Assembly: GCA_030247855.1 (NCBI GenBank)
Contig: JAPDRN010000091.1
Span: 80,748-144,747, forward strand
Reading direction: 5' to 3'
From: Knufia peltigerae
Taxonomy: Eukaryota; Ascomycota; Eurotiomycetes; Chaetothyriales; Trichomeriaceae
DNA: 64,000 bases
The notes beneath the pieces are model-generated. The model was given only the letters and a program-made list of their open reading frames with translations, was not told the origin of the DNA and ran no database searches. This document shows positions 30,028 through 40,290 of the stretch, piece after piece. Each line of letters opens with the position of its first letter. Position 1 is the first letter of the stretch. A program made the translations under genes and the position numbers.

Positions 30028-32313
30028 TTACAGTCTGGCGCTGGCCTTTCCTGGTTGCGAACCCTGGTGGACCTCGAATCGGTCGGCCATCATGACCTTG
30101 TCCCATGCGGCAACAAAGTCCTTGACAAACTTCTCGGCATTTTCAGGCTCGGCATAAACCTCACAGATGGCGCGGAGCTCGGCCTGGGAACCAAAGACGA
30201 GATCGTTGCGCGTGGCAATCCACTTCTTCTGGCCAGTCTTGCGGTCAACACCCTCGAAGTACTCTCCGTCGGAGCTGGTCGACTTCCAGGCGGTGTTCAT
30301 GTCGAGCAAGTTGACGAAGAAGTCGTTGGACAATTGACCAGGGCGGTTGGTGAAGACACCGTACTTGGAGCCATCCCAGTTGGCGTTTAGGGAACGGAGA
30401 CCACCGACGAGCACGGCCAATTCTGGTGGAGTGAGGTTGAGCAAGTGGGCCTTGTCAACGAGGAACTGCTCAGTGCTGACACGAGGGCTGGACTTGCCAT
30501 AGTTGCGGAAGCCATCGTGGTGAGGCTCGAGGTGTGCAAATGATTGTTCGTCGGTCTGCTCTTGCGAAGCATCGGTTCGGCCGGGAGTGAATGGAACAGA
30601 TGCGCCAGAGGCCTTTTCAAGGGCAGCAGCACCAGCAAGGACGATCAAGTCAGCCAATGAGACCTTCTTGCCACCGCTTGCAGAGCCGTTGAACTTCTGC
30701 TGCACCCGCTCAAGGGCACTAAGAACTTGTTGCAGAGATGATTTGTCATTGACTTCCCAGTTCTTCTGAGGAGCAAGACGAATGCGAGCACCGTTCGCAC
30801 CACCACGCTTGTCGCTGTTGCGGTAAGTGGAGGCGGAAGCCCAGGCAGTTGTGATGAACTTGGTGTTGTCCACGCCAGTGGCAAGAATCTCCTTCTTCAG
30901 GGAAGCAATGTCGCTGTCGTCAACGAGAGGATGGTCGACGGGAGGGATCGGGTCTTCCCAGAGAAGAACCTCTGAAGGAATCTCGGGGCCGAGCCAGCGG
31001 GATCGAGGACCCATGTCACGATGAAGCAGCTTGAACCAAGCACGGGCAAAGGCATCGTGGAACTTGTCGGGATTCTCGAGGAAGTTACGGGAGATCTTCT
31101 CGTAGACTGGATCGAAGCGGAGAGAGAGATCGGTGGTCAACATTCTCGCGGGGTGCTTCTTGTTAGGGTCGAAAGCATCAGGGATGATATTGCCAGAGTT
31201 CTTGGCCACCCATTGGTTGGCACCAGCAGGAGACTTTTCGAGCTCCCAATCGAACTTGAAGAGATATTCGAGATAGGCGTTGCTGAACTTGTTCGGGGTC
31301 TTGGTCCAGATGACTTCCAATCCGGAGGTAATGGTGTCTGGGCCCTTGCCAGAGCCGTGCTTGTTCTGCCATCCGAGACCTTGGTTCTCCATGGAGGTAG
31401 CTTCGGGCTCAGCACCAACGTTGTCAGAAGGAGCAGCACCGTGGGTCTTGCCAAAGCTGTGACCTCCAGCAATCAGAGCAACAGTTTCCTCGTCGTCCAT
31501 GGCCATACGACCGAAGGTGGTTCTGATGTCGCGGGCAGCGGCAACAGGGTCTGGGACACCATCAGGACCCTCTGGGTTGACGTAAATCAAACCCATGTGG
31601 GCGGCAGCAAGAGGAGATTCGAGATCTCTTGAGTGGATATCTTTGTAATCTTTCTTGTGCTCATCTCCGTCGACGACGCCATGGGCGCCCTCAGGTACAC
31701 CGGCCTTGCCGTCAGAGTAACGAACATCGTTACCGAGCCAGGTGGTCTCGCCACCCCAGTAAACGGCCTCGTCAGCTTCAAAGGTCTCTGGACGACCACC
31801 AGCAAAGCCAAAGGTCTTGCAGCCCATGGATTCGAGAGCAACGTTACCAGTGAGCAACATCAAGTCAGCCCACGAGATCTTGTTGCCGTACTTTTGCTTG
31901 ATGGGCCACAACAACCGACGAGCCTTGTCGAGGGAGACGTTGTCAGGCCAGCTGTTCAGAGGAGCGAATCTCTGTTGACCTTGACCACCACCGCCACGAC
32001 CATCGGAGACACGGTATGTGCCAGCACTGTGCCATGCCATTCGGATGAAGAGACCACCGTAGTGACCGTGGTCCGCGGGCCACCAGTCCTGCGAGTCGGT
32101 CATCAGAGCATGTAGATCTTTCTTGACAGCATCGTAATCCAAGCTCTTAAAGGCCGAGGCGTAGTCAAAGTCCTTGCCCAGGGGGGTCGAGACGGCGTTG
32201 TTCTGACGGAGGATGTTGAGTCTGAGACCCTCTGGCCACCAGTCGCGGTTATGCTGGCCACCGCCGCCAACGTTGGCTCTTCGGGTATCGTGCTTGACGG
32301 GACACTCTGCCAT
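30028..32313 (-). CDS. katG: Catalase-peroxidase
   Basis: Haem enzyme that removes hydrogen peroxide by catalase and peroxidase activity. Single exon, 761 residues from MAECPVKHDTRRANVGGG, the usual fungal start. Visible motifs: FIRMAWHSAGTYR (distal Arg, Trp and His, about residues 87-95), LIYVNPEGP with the Tyr of the Met-Tyr-Trp adduct, FGRMAMDDEETVALIAGGHSFGKTHG with the adduct Met and proximal His, and the second, non-haem repeat in the C-terminal half (FITTAWASASTYRNSDKRGG). The frame stays open upstream to an ATG at 32514, adding 67 residues that are basic, Ser-rich and end in TRRHST before the normal start. That could be a mitochondrial presequence or merely an open leader. Confidence 0.96.
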   Translation of the reverse strand: MAECPVKHDTRRANVGGGGQHNRDWWPEGLRLNILRQNNAVSTPLGKDFDYASAFKSLDYDAVKKDLHALMTDSQDWWPADHGHYGGLFIRMAWHSAGTYRVSDGRGGGGQGQQRFAPLNSWPDNVSLDKARRLLWPIKQKYGNKISWADLMLLTGNVALESMGCKTFGFAGGRPETFEADEAVYWGGETTWLGNDVRYSDGKAGVPEGAHGVVDGDEHKKDYKDIHSRDLESPLAAAHMGLIYVNPEGPDGVPDPVAAARDIRTTFGRMAMDDEETVALIAGGHSFGKTHGAAPSDNVGAEPEATSMENQGLGWQNKHGSGKGPDTITSGLEVIWTKTPNKFSNAYLEYLFKFDWELEKSPAGANQWVAKNSGNIIPDAFDPNKKHPARMLTTDLSLRFDPVYEKISRNFLENPDKFHDAFARAWFKLLHRDMGPRSRWLGPEIPSEVLLWEDPIPPVDHPLVDDSDIASLKKEILATGVDNTKFITTAWASASTYRNSDKRGGANGARIRLAPQKNWEVNDKSSLQQVLSALERVQQKFNGSASGGKKVSLADLIVLAGAAALEKASGASVPFTPGRTDASQEQTDEQSFAHLEPHHDGFRNYGKSSPRVSTEQFLVDKAHLLNLTPPELAVLVGGLRSLNANWDGSKYGVFTNRPGQLSNDFFVNLLDMNTAWKSTSSDGEYFEGVDRKTGQKKWIATRNDLVFGSQAELRAICEVYAEPENAEKFVKDFVAAWDKVMMADRFEVHQGSQPGKASARL

Positions 32314-34311
32314 TGCGTCTGTGGAATGTCTTCTTGTTTGATGTGTTTGAGGGAGAAGGGATGTTCTGGCGGAAGAAGAGGAAGCGGACAGGGCGTAAAA
32401 AGGATTACCCCGCGTCCTATTTGTATGAACTGCGAGCCCCTCGGAGCGTCCAATGACCAGAATGGGATTTGTTTGCAAAAGGGTCTGTGGCCTGATACGA
32501 GGAACAGCCCACATTGCTCCTACAGTACAACTCCAGAGCTCGCTCTCGAATACCGAATTTGGAATCGCAGGGCGATTGAGGGGAAGTTATTCGCTGTATC
32601 TAGCCGTTTTTGGACTAGCTCCTGTAGCTGGACAGTTGGCGGGGTGGAGGTGTCGATACAGCGACGAAAGAGACTCCTCCAATAGACAACAACTTGGTGG
32701 AATTGTTAGCAAGGCCATTGGTGGTCACCAGCTCAAAGCTAGATGTTTCTCCATCAACCAACTCACCTGCGAACTCGTAGTCAAGGACGAGATGGAAGGG
32801 AAAAGAATTGATGTGTCAAGTCGAAATTGAGACTTCAAACCACGGTCAAGCAAAGGGTACAATGAGCACATACGACTGAGTACAAGTCCCCGATGGAGAA
32901 TTGAAAGCGAAGTGGAAGAAGGAAGGAAGGTACTGTACATGCTATCGCTGACCTTGAGATGTCTCTAAATGCCAATGCCCCTCCTTTGCCTGCGAATTGT
33001 CATCCCAACACAAGTCCCGACGAGGCCGCGCTACCCCTCCCTCCATCTCCTCGAGCACGTCCCCGAAATGAGTACTTGTAGTCGTACCTAGGTAGGATCA
33101 GGGTTGTCCTATCTCGTCCTGTCGTTCCATACTCGTACCTCTCCACTCACCGAAACGCAGATCACGCAACTGTGTCCAGATATTGAGAATCTAAACGCGA
33201 TCGAGACCACGGCAGACATTTTGCTGGAGAAGCCCGCAATGTGCCGCCAGTGCCGCAGCCAGTGCCGCAGCCAGACCATATATCGTGCATGTATTGCGAG
33301 CAATATCATTGGTTATACGCAAAAACTACCTAAGCTATTTTCATGGCGGGTACCAGTGGAAGAATTGTCCCAAATTGAAACACCGACACCGTGACAGGGA
33401 ACCTTGAGGTTCGAAACGGGTAACAATAGCGTTGATGGCAGATTTTGCTGATTCGAGGAAAAGAACACTACAGTATCAGAGAACACGACGTCGCCTAGCT
33501 TGTACTCCGTACCTCGTGAACGGATAATGCTTGGTGATGCTGACTTGGGCCAATGCAGCTTTGCTCATCGCCGGGACACTCGCCTCCGGGACGTCTAGTT
33601 CGCTACTGGTAGAACAAGTACAAGACGTAGCATTTGACGTAGATGGACAAGCCCATAAGAAGAAAAAGTAGACATTGTCAGCAGGTGGGAACTATTCTTC
33701 GTCCAACGAAGCTCGGTTATTCGGTTATTGGCCTTAGTTGAATGTTGGCTCCAAAACAGAAACAATATTCCATACAGAAGAACGACTCCATCGTCATCGT
33801 CGACTCATAGAATTTGGTGCAGGTCTAGAAAGGCCGCCGACAGCATCAAAACTGTGCTTTTAGCCACGTCACGTAGACATGTTTGTACATGTTGTGGTGT
33901 TGCTCTCTATCTAGTCTAGATAGGTAGGCAGTGACTCAACAGATGACATTTGATGACTCGTACCTTACAACAAGCTAAGCCTCAATGGCTGTGTGAATGT
34001 TACTACCACGAAGCAGTGTTACGATGGCGCTTTTGTTTTGGAAAAGCAAACAATGGCGAGACTGTGTGACATGCGAGTCATCCATTGTTCCAGCCCAACA
34101 GTCATGTGTGGCCGCATCATCTGGCGTGGAATGTTATTCATAAGCAATTTCGACTTGGTGACATATCCCTCACCACCCGCAGTTGGGAAAAAAAGGCTGA
34201 AAGTTGCACGCAGCTATTCTCTGTTTACCGTACCAACAGGCCAACCGGACCGTATCTAGTCACTATCTTTCTCGTTTCGGGGCACCGACAGCGATACTAC
34301 TAACGTCACAA
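32314..34311. other. 2 kb divergent intergenic region between katG and the cyclase-fold gene
   Basis: Holds both promoters. Features seen: an in-frame upstream extension of katG to 32514, a GTGCCGCAGCCA direct repeat near 33241-33275, TACTCCGTA at 33503 and CTAGGTAGG-type motifs near 33089 and 33915. No further gene recognised. Confidence 0.5.
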
Positions 34312-35724
34312 ATGTTGACTCTCGACGGTTCCACCCTCGAAGGAGGTGGTCAACTTGTACGTGTCGCTTTGTCATTGTCCTCGATATGTTCTATTCCAGT
34401 TCGAGTCACCAATATCCGAGCAAACCGGTCTTCAAGGGCCTCCCGCCAGTCGAGCGAGAACTCATCCAACAAGTCTGGTAGTAGACATGACCGCTCTGGG
34501 AACCGCCGCGTTGCTGGTGGAGGTGGTGGCGGTCACGGAGGCGGACTCAAGGAGAGTCACCTCGCCGCCGTGAACTGGTTGGCTGAACAATGCAATGCAG
34601 ACGTCCAGGGCAATGAGGTCGGATGTTCAGAAATTGTTTTCAAACCTTCTCGAAAGACGACGACCGTTTGTGCTCGATCTGTACCGACAGGGAACCAAAC
34701 GGATACAGTCGCCGATGTCATTGCTCTTCAAAAGCCAGGAAGTGTCTGGTTGATATGGCAAGCGATATTCCCTTGTATCGCATTACGTCTCATGGATCAT
34801 TCTCTCCACGAACCATCTTCGCGACCTACAAAACCATTCCGCATCACTCTCAAGGGTGGCACCAATGTCCCCAAATCCCCGTCGACAGAGTATGTACGAC
34901 AAGTCCTGCTCCCGCTTTGCGAAAAGATCGGTCTCCCCAAGGTCGACATCAATCTCGTTCAGCGCGGTTGGGCCGGGAGTGCTCCTGAGATCGGGCACGT
35001 CGAACTCACCGTGCATCGTCCCAACACTCGTCGATCCGAACTGTCGCACCCGCCACCATCAGGTCATCATGCATCGAGACTACTCGAACCACAACATCTT
35101 CTTGCACCATTCACCTTGTCCTCTCGCGGTCCCATCACGCACGTCGTCATGACCATTGTATCAGGCAGCTCGACCACACAATCCTGTCTGGAGTCTGATC
35201 TTCGCCAAGCCTTGTCGGCCAGATCGTTGCTCTCATCCGTACCGGTATCAGTACATCCGTCATCTGGCCTGTCCGGCGACGAACGACGTCTATACATCCT
35301 CCTGGTCGCACACACGAGTGACGGCCATCGACTGGGCCGTGACTATCTAGGTACAGGACGCAAGGTGACATCTGACCCGGACAGACGGGGAGTGGTGACC
35401 GAAGCCGTGGCCCGCGTCGTGAGAGATTTTACCAGGGAGTGCGAATCCAACAACGCCGGTGTTGACGAATTCGCAGAGGATCAGCTGGTGATTTTCCAAG
35501 CTCTGGCAGCCGGCGCGACGAACGTTGAACCTGCGCGGCCCGTTCGGGCTCAAGGATCAGATCTGAACCAGCATCCTGATCGTCCTGGCTCGACAGCTGT
35601 TCGGCCAAGGCAGAATAACGAGACCGGTAGCCTCCACACGAGGACTGTACGCTGGGTATGTGGACAAATGTTGGGCACCAAGTTTGACGGTCACGGAGGG
35701 TGTAAAGGGATGTTGGACTTGTAA
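34312..35724 (+). CDS. RNA 3'-terminal phosphate cyclase-fold protein (RtcA/RTC family)
   Basis: Single exon, 470 residues from MLTLDGSTLEGGGQLVRVAL, the family's opening motif; the ATG at 34312 is preferred over upstream frames without homology. Further family blocks are SHLAAVNWLA, the RITLKGGTNV/SPSTEY segment, LLPLCEKIGLP and SLHTRTVRWVC at the C-terminus. Enzymes of this family convert RNA 3'-phosphate to a 2',3'-cyclic phosphate using ATP and a histidine intermediate. Here the region that carries that histidine reads VDEFAEDQ, with Phe387 where active RtcA proteins have His. About 40 residues of Ser/Arg/Gly-rich sequence are inserted between the first strand and SHLAAV. The protein may therefore be non-catalytic or act differently. 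Confidence 0.88.
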   Translation: MLTLDGSTLEGGGQLVRVALSLSSICSIPVRVTNIRANRSSRASRQSSENSSNKSGSRHDRSGNRRVAGGGGGGHGGGLKESHLAAVNWLAEQCNADVQGNEVGCSEIVFKPSRKTTTVCARSVPTGNQTDTVADVIALQKPGSVWLIWQAIFPCIALRLMDHSLHEPSSRPTKPFRITLKGGTNVPKSPSTEYVRQVLLPLCEKIGLPKVDINLVQRGWAGSAPEIGHVELTVHRPNTRRSELSHPPPSGHHASRLLEPQHLLAPFTLSSRGPITHVVMTIVSGSSTTQSCLESDLRQALSARSLLSSVPVSVHPSSGLSGDERRLYILLVAHTSDGHRLGRDYLGTGRKVTSDPDRRGVVTEAVARVVRDFTRECESNNAGVDEFAEDQLVIFQALAAGATNVEPARPVRAQGSDLNQHPDRPGSTAVRPRQNNETGSLHTRTVRWVCGQMLGTKFDGHGGCKGMLDL

Positions 35725-36078
35725 AACGAAGATGCCGGTCTAGAGAATCGGAATGGGAGATTGGACGGTGTAGATCAGTGATTGGCACGAGACAATGCCA
35801 GCTGTTCTTTATCTCAACGGGATGAAATAATCAGTATGTACGGATGGAGGTCTACATATGAACCAAGGAACCAAAAAGTTCGCTCACCCGCTCACGTAAA
35901 AAAAGTCCGTCTCGCCATCAAAAGCATACTAGAACTTTTCTTGTTCCCCTTTTGCACATTCGCCTGTGCCACACTGCTCAGTAGAGACTACTTACAGGTA
36001 GAAATGAGTTGATACTGGCCCAAAACTCGTAATGCGAGGTGACGGACCCGCGCTTTTCTGCTCCCAACCAATGATGCT
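35725..36078. other. Convergent 3' region of the cyclase-fold and NOP15-like genes
   Basis: 354 bases between two stop codons on opposite strands; both transcripts must end here. No gene or repeat seen. Confidence 0.5.
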
Positions 36079-38193
36079 CTAAGATGAGCCACTGCTCAAA
36101 CGACGTTGACCACTGAATTTCTTGGACAGCATCTCCTTCTTCATCTCCTTGTGTGCCCGACGCGCCGCCTTGTCGTACTTTGACTTGCCCATGAGAGGCA
36201 TGCCGTCCTTGCCAGACGCTTGGGGTTCCTGTCTAGACTTCTGCGACGTGGGAACTAGATTCGACTTGGGTCCGCGAGCTTTGACGAGGTTCTTGCGGTC
36301 CTTCTTCTTCTTTTCCTTCTTCCAGGGCTTGGCCAGTTTTCCAGGTTTGCCAGCTTGCTCATTTGCGCCCGAGTCGTCGCCCGAGTCGGCTTGTTCGTCA
36401 GCAAACTCGGCGAGGGAGATGAAGTCTGCTCCGGATTCCGCAGGCGCAGCTTCCGACGAGACAGGCGGCTCTACGGCAGGCTCTGCTGCTTCCTCGACGG
36501 CGACAGAAGCCTCTTGTGACTTTTCTGGGCTTGCTTTTCCTTCTTGGACAGCTTTTTCTCTGGAATAGCGACTGAAGTGTGAGCTTCTACCTGTTCGGCA
36601 GAGTCGGACTTCTGCTTCTTCTTCTTGTCCTTCTTTGCTGGCTTAGCTTCTGTCGCCTCTGGAACAGTAACCTCGTCGGTAGTAGTCTCCGTCACGGTCT
36701 TTGCCTGAGCCTCTGCTGGAGTGATATCAACCTGCTTGCTCTTCTTGTCCTTTTTCGAAGACTTGCCTGTCACATCCTTTTTGGAGGTCGTGGTAGATGG
36801 CTCGTCCTCAACAGCGGCTGATGCAACCTTCTCCGGCTTCTTCTCCTTTTTCGATTTCTTCGCCTCTTTCACAGCGACGGCATCCTTTGGTACATTCTTT
36901 GGTGGTTCGAGCATGCCAGTCGGGACAGAGATTTCATCTTGGAGTTGCTGCTGCTGTTCTTGTGCGGCCAATCTCTCCCGAAGAGCTTTGCTAGGGTCGG
37001 TCAACGTAGACGAAGGCATGTCGATTCCGAGCTTCTGCAGTTTTCTAGCCTTCTTGTCTCGTCTGTTTTGCTCTTTCTTAATAAGTCTCTGCCATTGTGC
37101 TTCGGTCTTAGGAGCAGCCAGTTTTTCTCGTTCAAGTTTCTCATGCGGGATTCTTCTGAATTTCTTGTCTGCGCCCTTCCAGACGTCGGGATGGAGTGAG
37201 CCAGGCTCTGCATATTTGCACTTGAGGATATGGCCGAAGAGCAGGTAGTTGTCCATGGTGCTGGCTACAATCTTCGCCACCTCGTTGGACTTGAACTCAA
37301 TGAAAGCAAAATGCTTCGATGCTCCAGTTCGCTTGTTTCGAGAAAGTCGTAGACGGCTGATGTCTCCGAACTGTGAAAAGTATTCTTTCATCTGCGCCTC
37401 ATAGAAACCGTGGGGAATGCGCCCAACATAGACTGTTCCAGGCTCTTCGTCAGCGCCTTCGGAATTCTTGATCTTCTTCAATTGAGACCGTAGTTTCTTG
37501 TTGGCAGGAATGGTAGGTTTGGAATTGACGTCAAGGCCCTTGTCTTCTTGGTTGTCTTCCGATTCACTATCGAAGCCAGCTAGTAGGACGGCTGCGTTGT
37601 CGTCTTGCTCCGCTTCATCATCATCGCCGGCACTTCCGTACTCGTCCTGCAGTTCGTGATCGACCGTATGTTCAGCTTCGGCTTGCATTGACGTCGATAC
37701 GGGCTTGTGTGTTGTGGCAGTCTCAACTTCCTCTTCGCCACTATGTTCAATGATGCCATTGACGCCATCTGCGCTTAGAAGTTCGTCATGTTTGCCCTTA
37801 TTGCTCTTTTTGGCCTTCTTGGTTTTCTTGGAGGTGGATTTGTCTGTAGGGGCCGTCGTCAAATCGACGGCACTCTTTGTTGCTGTCACGGCTTTTCCTG
37901 GTGCATCTTCGCCATCCTCCATGAAGTCGGCAGCCCGCTTCCGAGATGACTTTGCAGAGACAGCAGCAGCATTGCTAGGGGCATTGGTCTTTGACTTTGC
38001 AACGGGGGCATCGGCGACAGGTATGGTGGCTGACGAGATCGTTGCGTTGTCTGCCGCTGTGGACTTGGACTTTTTGCTCTTCTTGTGCGGGACCTCACCG
38101 GCACCGGAAGATTCTGAGATAGTGTCAGCTGTGGTCAAATGTTCGGTCAATTGGAGCAATTGGAGCAATACCTTTGCGCTTTTTAGTCGCCAT
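36079..38193 (-). CDS. NOP15: Nop15-like nucleolar RRM protein, with frame break in the tail
   Basis: Exon 1 is 38193-38172 (MATKKRK) and a 58-nt intron (CTGAC branch) leads to exon 2 at 38113. A single RRM lies at about residues 232-310 (TVYVGRIPHGFYEAQM, KHFAFIEF, MDNYLLFGH), the form found in yeast Nop15 and human NIFK, pre-60S assembly factors. It is followed by KFRRIPHEKLEREKL and long Lys/Glu/Ala-rich, probably disordered stretches on both sides. One frame stops at 36471, but the frame one base back carries unmistakable coding sequence to 36079 (FISLAEFADEQADSG, KPWKKEKKKKDRK, SGKDGMPLMGKSKYDKAARR). The switch lies near 36519-36530 at an AAAA run. A missing base, a weak intron or a true frameshift could explain it; coordinates assume the longer product. 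Confidence 0.8.
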
Positions 38194-38866
38194 AGTGTAA
38201 TTACGGGTAAATTGGGAGAGGAAAAAAGATAGTGTGGTATGCTGATTGAACTTTTGACTTGAACTGAGGCCTGAGATGCAATCCAAAAATTTCTCCAATT
38301 CCTGCCAAGTGGTCGGGAAAACTGCTGCCGGCTCCAGCCTTCTTCAGGACGAGGCTGACGCCGCCTTGCCCAATCTTATGTCAGCATTTAAGTATTTGAC
38401 TTACTTCAATTAGTTTACCTCTACAGCGTAGTCACAGCGATGAGTTCACATCCCTGAAGTCCCTTCATGATGAAGAGGGAGCTGGAGTTTGAAGAGCTTG
38501 CTTTGAGATAGCACACTGTAACGACTTGTTCAGACAACTTCTATGTGCATCATTTGGAATTCGATTGGATACCGCATATCTAGGCCTAAGGCATGCAACA
38601 GGACATGAACGTGGGCCCTCGAGTGATCATAATATCTCAATTGACATGCTTACCATTGGCAAATCAAATATCAATGAGTGTCACTATCTTATAGGTAGCT
38701 CTTGACAGTTGAATAGACGCAAACAAACCACATCATGCAACTCCCTCGTTCGCCAGAGCAATGCAAAGATCTCCTCTCTTTTTGTCGTAGATATAACCAT
38801 CCCCCATTGTCACACATAAAAACTGAAATTAAGACCCTGATGAGTTTGGGATAACACTCCTTCACC

Positions 38867-39089
38867 ACAAATTCGCTTTCCTTGACCGGCATCATCGACA
38901 GGCGAGTTTGTTACTACCACCAGGAGTAAACGAGTTCGCTTTCCTTGACCGACATCATTGGCAAGTTCTCCATCTTCTCGAGCGCGTTTGTTACTACCAC
39001 CTGGAGTAGACTGGGTTGTTACCACCTGGAGTAGACTGTGTTACTACCACCTGAAGTAAATTGTGTTGCTACCATCTAGAGTGAACTGT
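38867..39089. repeat. 25-bp minisatellite with larger nested repeat
   Basis: Copies of GTTACTACCACCTGGAGTA begin at 38910, 38990, 39015, 39040 and 39065; the last four are spaced exactly 25 bases. Before the first two copies lies a second shared block, TTCGCTTTCCTTGACCG, at about 38873 and 38936. The array therefore looks like an older 65-80-bp unit whose end has since multiplied by 25 bp. The period is not a multiple of three. Confidence 0.85.
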
Positions 39090-40107
39090 GCAGCTTGTGG
39101 GTTTGGATTCGCTCGATCCGGACTGCCCACGTTGCCGTCTCCTCAAGTCTGCTGTGGAACACCGGTCTGAACATGTGGCGCGCCTCTTCCTCGACGAATA
39201 CCGCTGCCCTAGGTACCACGAATCAACTCTGTCGGCTTGAAGTTGCTTAGCGGTCTCAGCTATTGCTGCTTGGGTTCCTGATAGGTGTCTCACCAGACAT
39301 ATTCGCTCAGTTCTTGTCAGTGGATCTGGGACTTCATATGGATGAGCGACAGTACGAAAAAATAGGCTGAGGGTGATGATTCCAATTATCGCCCAAGGTA
39401 GGTTGTGTCAATTGGCTTGAGGTCTGCGTGGACGGAGGAGTTTGGGCTTCGAGTGAAGTGGAGGATTCGGTGAAGGCTAGAGAGTCTTTTGTCAGATGGA
39501 ATTTGATATGAGAACAATAGCAAGGAGTGGAGGAAGTCACGTACTCGAGGTCACGTTATCTTGCCTTTTTGAGAGCCAATAGATAAGCCGAGATAAGTAC
39601 TGATTGGTCAAAAGTTGCGCTAGGCCAGCACCTGGAATCCCAGCTTTCGTTTTCTTTGTTCTCCGTATGAAGTAAAGTTTTAACACCCAAAAATATATTT
39701 TATAACAATTTGGAAAGAAAAAAAAATTAAACAGTCGAAAATGAAAAAAAAGAGAGACAATCGAGCTTGTTCCAGATCGGGCTGAGGAGGTATTAGTTTT
39801 ACTGCCATCTGACTGGGATTGTGGTAATAGACTTACGAATTGAACCCCGAGCTTATCGGAGCTATCATCTTGTGAAAGGTGAGAGCGATAAATGTTACCA
39901 TTACACCAATCTGGATGTTGGTTGTTGAAGCGAATTTGGGTTTTGTAATATTTAGAGTCTCAAAAAATCCACTGGTAAATGCTTGGCGTGACCGGAATTA
40001 TCAAGCCCACCGGTGCTCTGGTCCAGACTGTGAGGAAGGTGCAGTCGTCGTGAGTTTTTGGAAGTAGACCGGGCTGCTCTTCTCACTCCTCTCCATTCCT
40101 TTCGACG

Positions 40108-40290
40108 ATGACTGATAGTGTAGAACTAACTGGCCACAAGCTGTCAATCCTGAACTCGTTCACGTTCCCAATATCCTACTCTGAGGCAGCAAGGCGGATG
40201 CTCAAGAAAGAGGTGGACACTTCAATAGCAAGGCTACATCTATTTTTGAGAGTGATCAAAGGGCTTCAAGAGTCTACAAGTAAGGTTTAG
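40108..40290 (+). CDS. Small hypothetical ORF
   Basis: Sixty codons from an ATG preceded by a pyrimidine-rich stretch; the product reads MTDSVELTGHKLSILNSF at its start and has a helical, Lys/Arg/Leu-rich second half. A GTAAGG near the stop could be a splice donor. There is no recognisable domain, and it may be chance. Confidence 0.15.
   Translation: MTDSVELTGHKLSILNSFTFPISYSEAARRMLKKEVDTSIARLHLFLRVIKGLQESTSKV

Noticed and set aside
36122..36568. 148-codon plus-strand frame opposite the NOP15 tail
   Set aside because: It is the antisense shadow of the Lys/Glu-rich tail; the minus-strand reading has conserved-looking sequence and a matching frame.
38990..39089. Regular 25-bp repeat as a CRISPR-like array
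   Set aside because: Copies are head-to-tail without unique spacers, and the genome is eukaryotic.
39069..39540. Short minus-strand frames next to the minisatellite
   Set aside because: They read into the 25-bp repeat, whose period breaks the frame, and show no domain or consistent splice joins.
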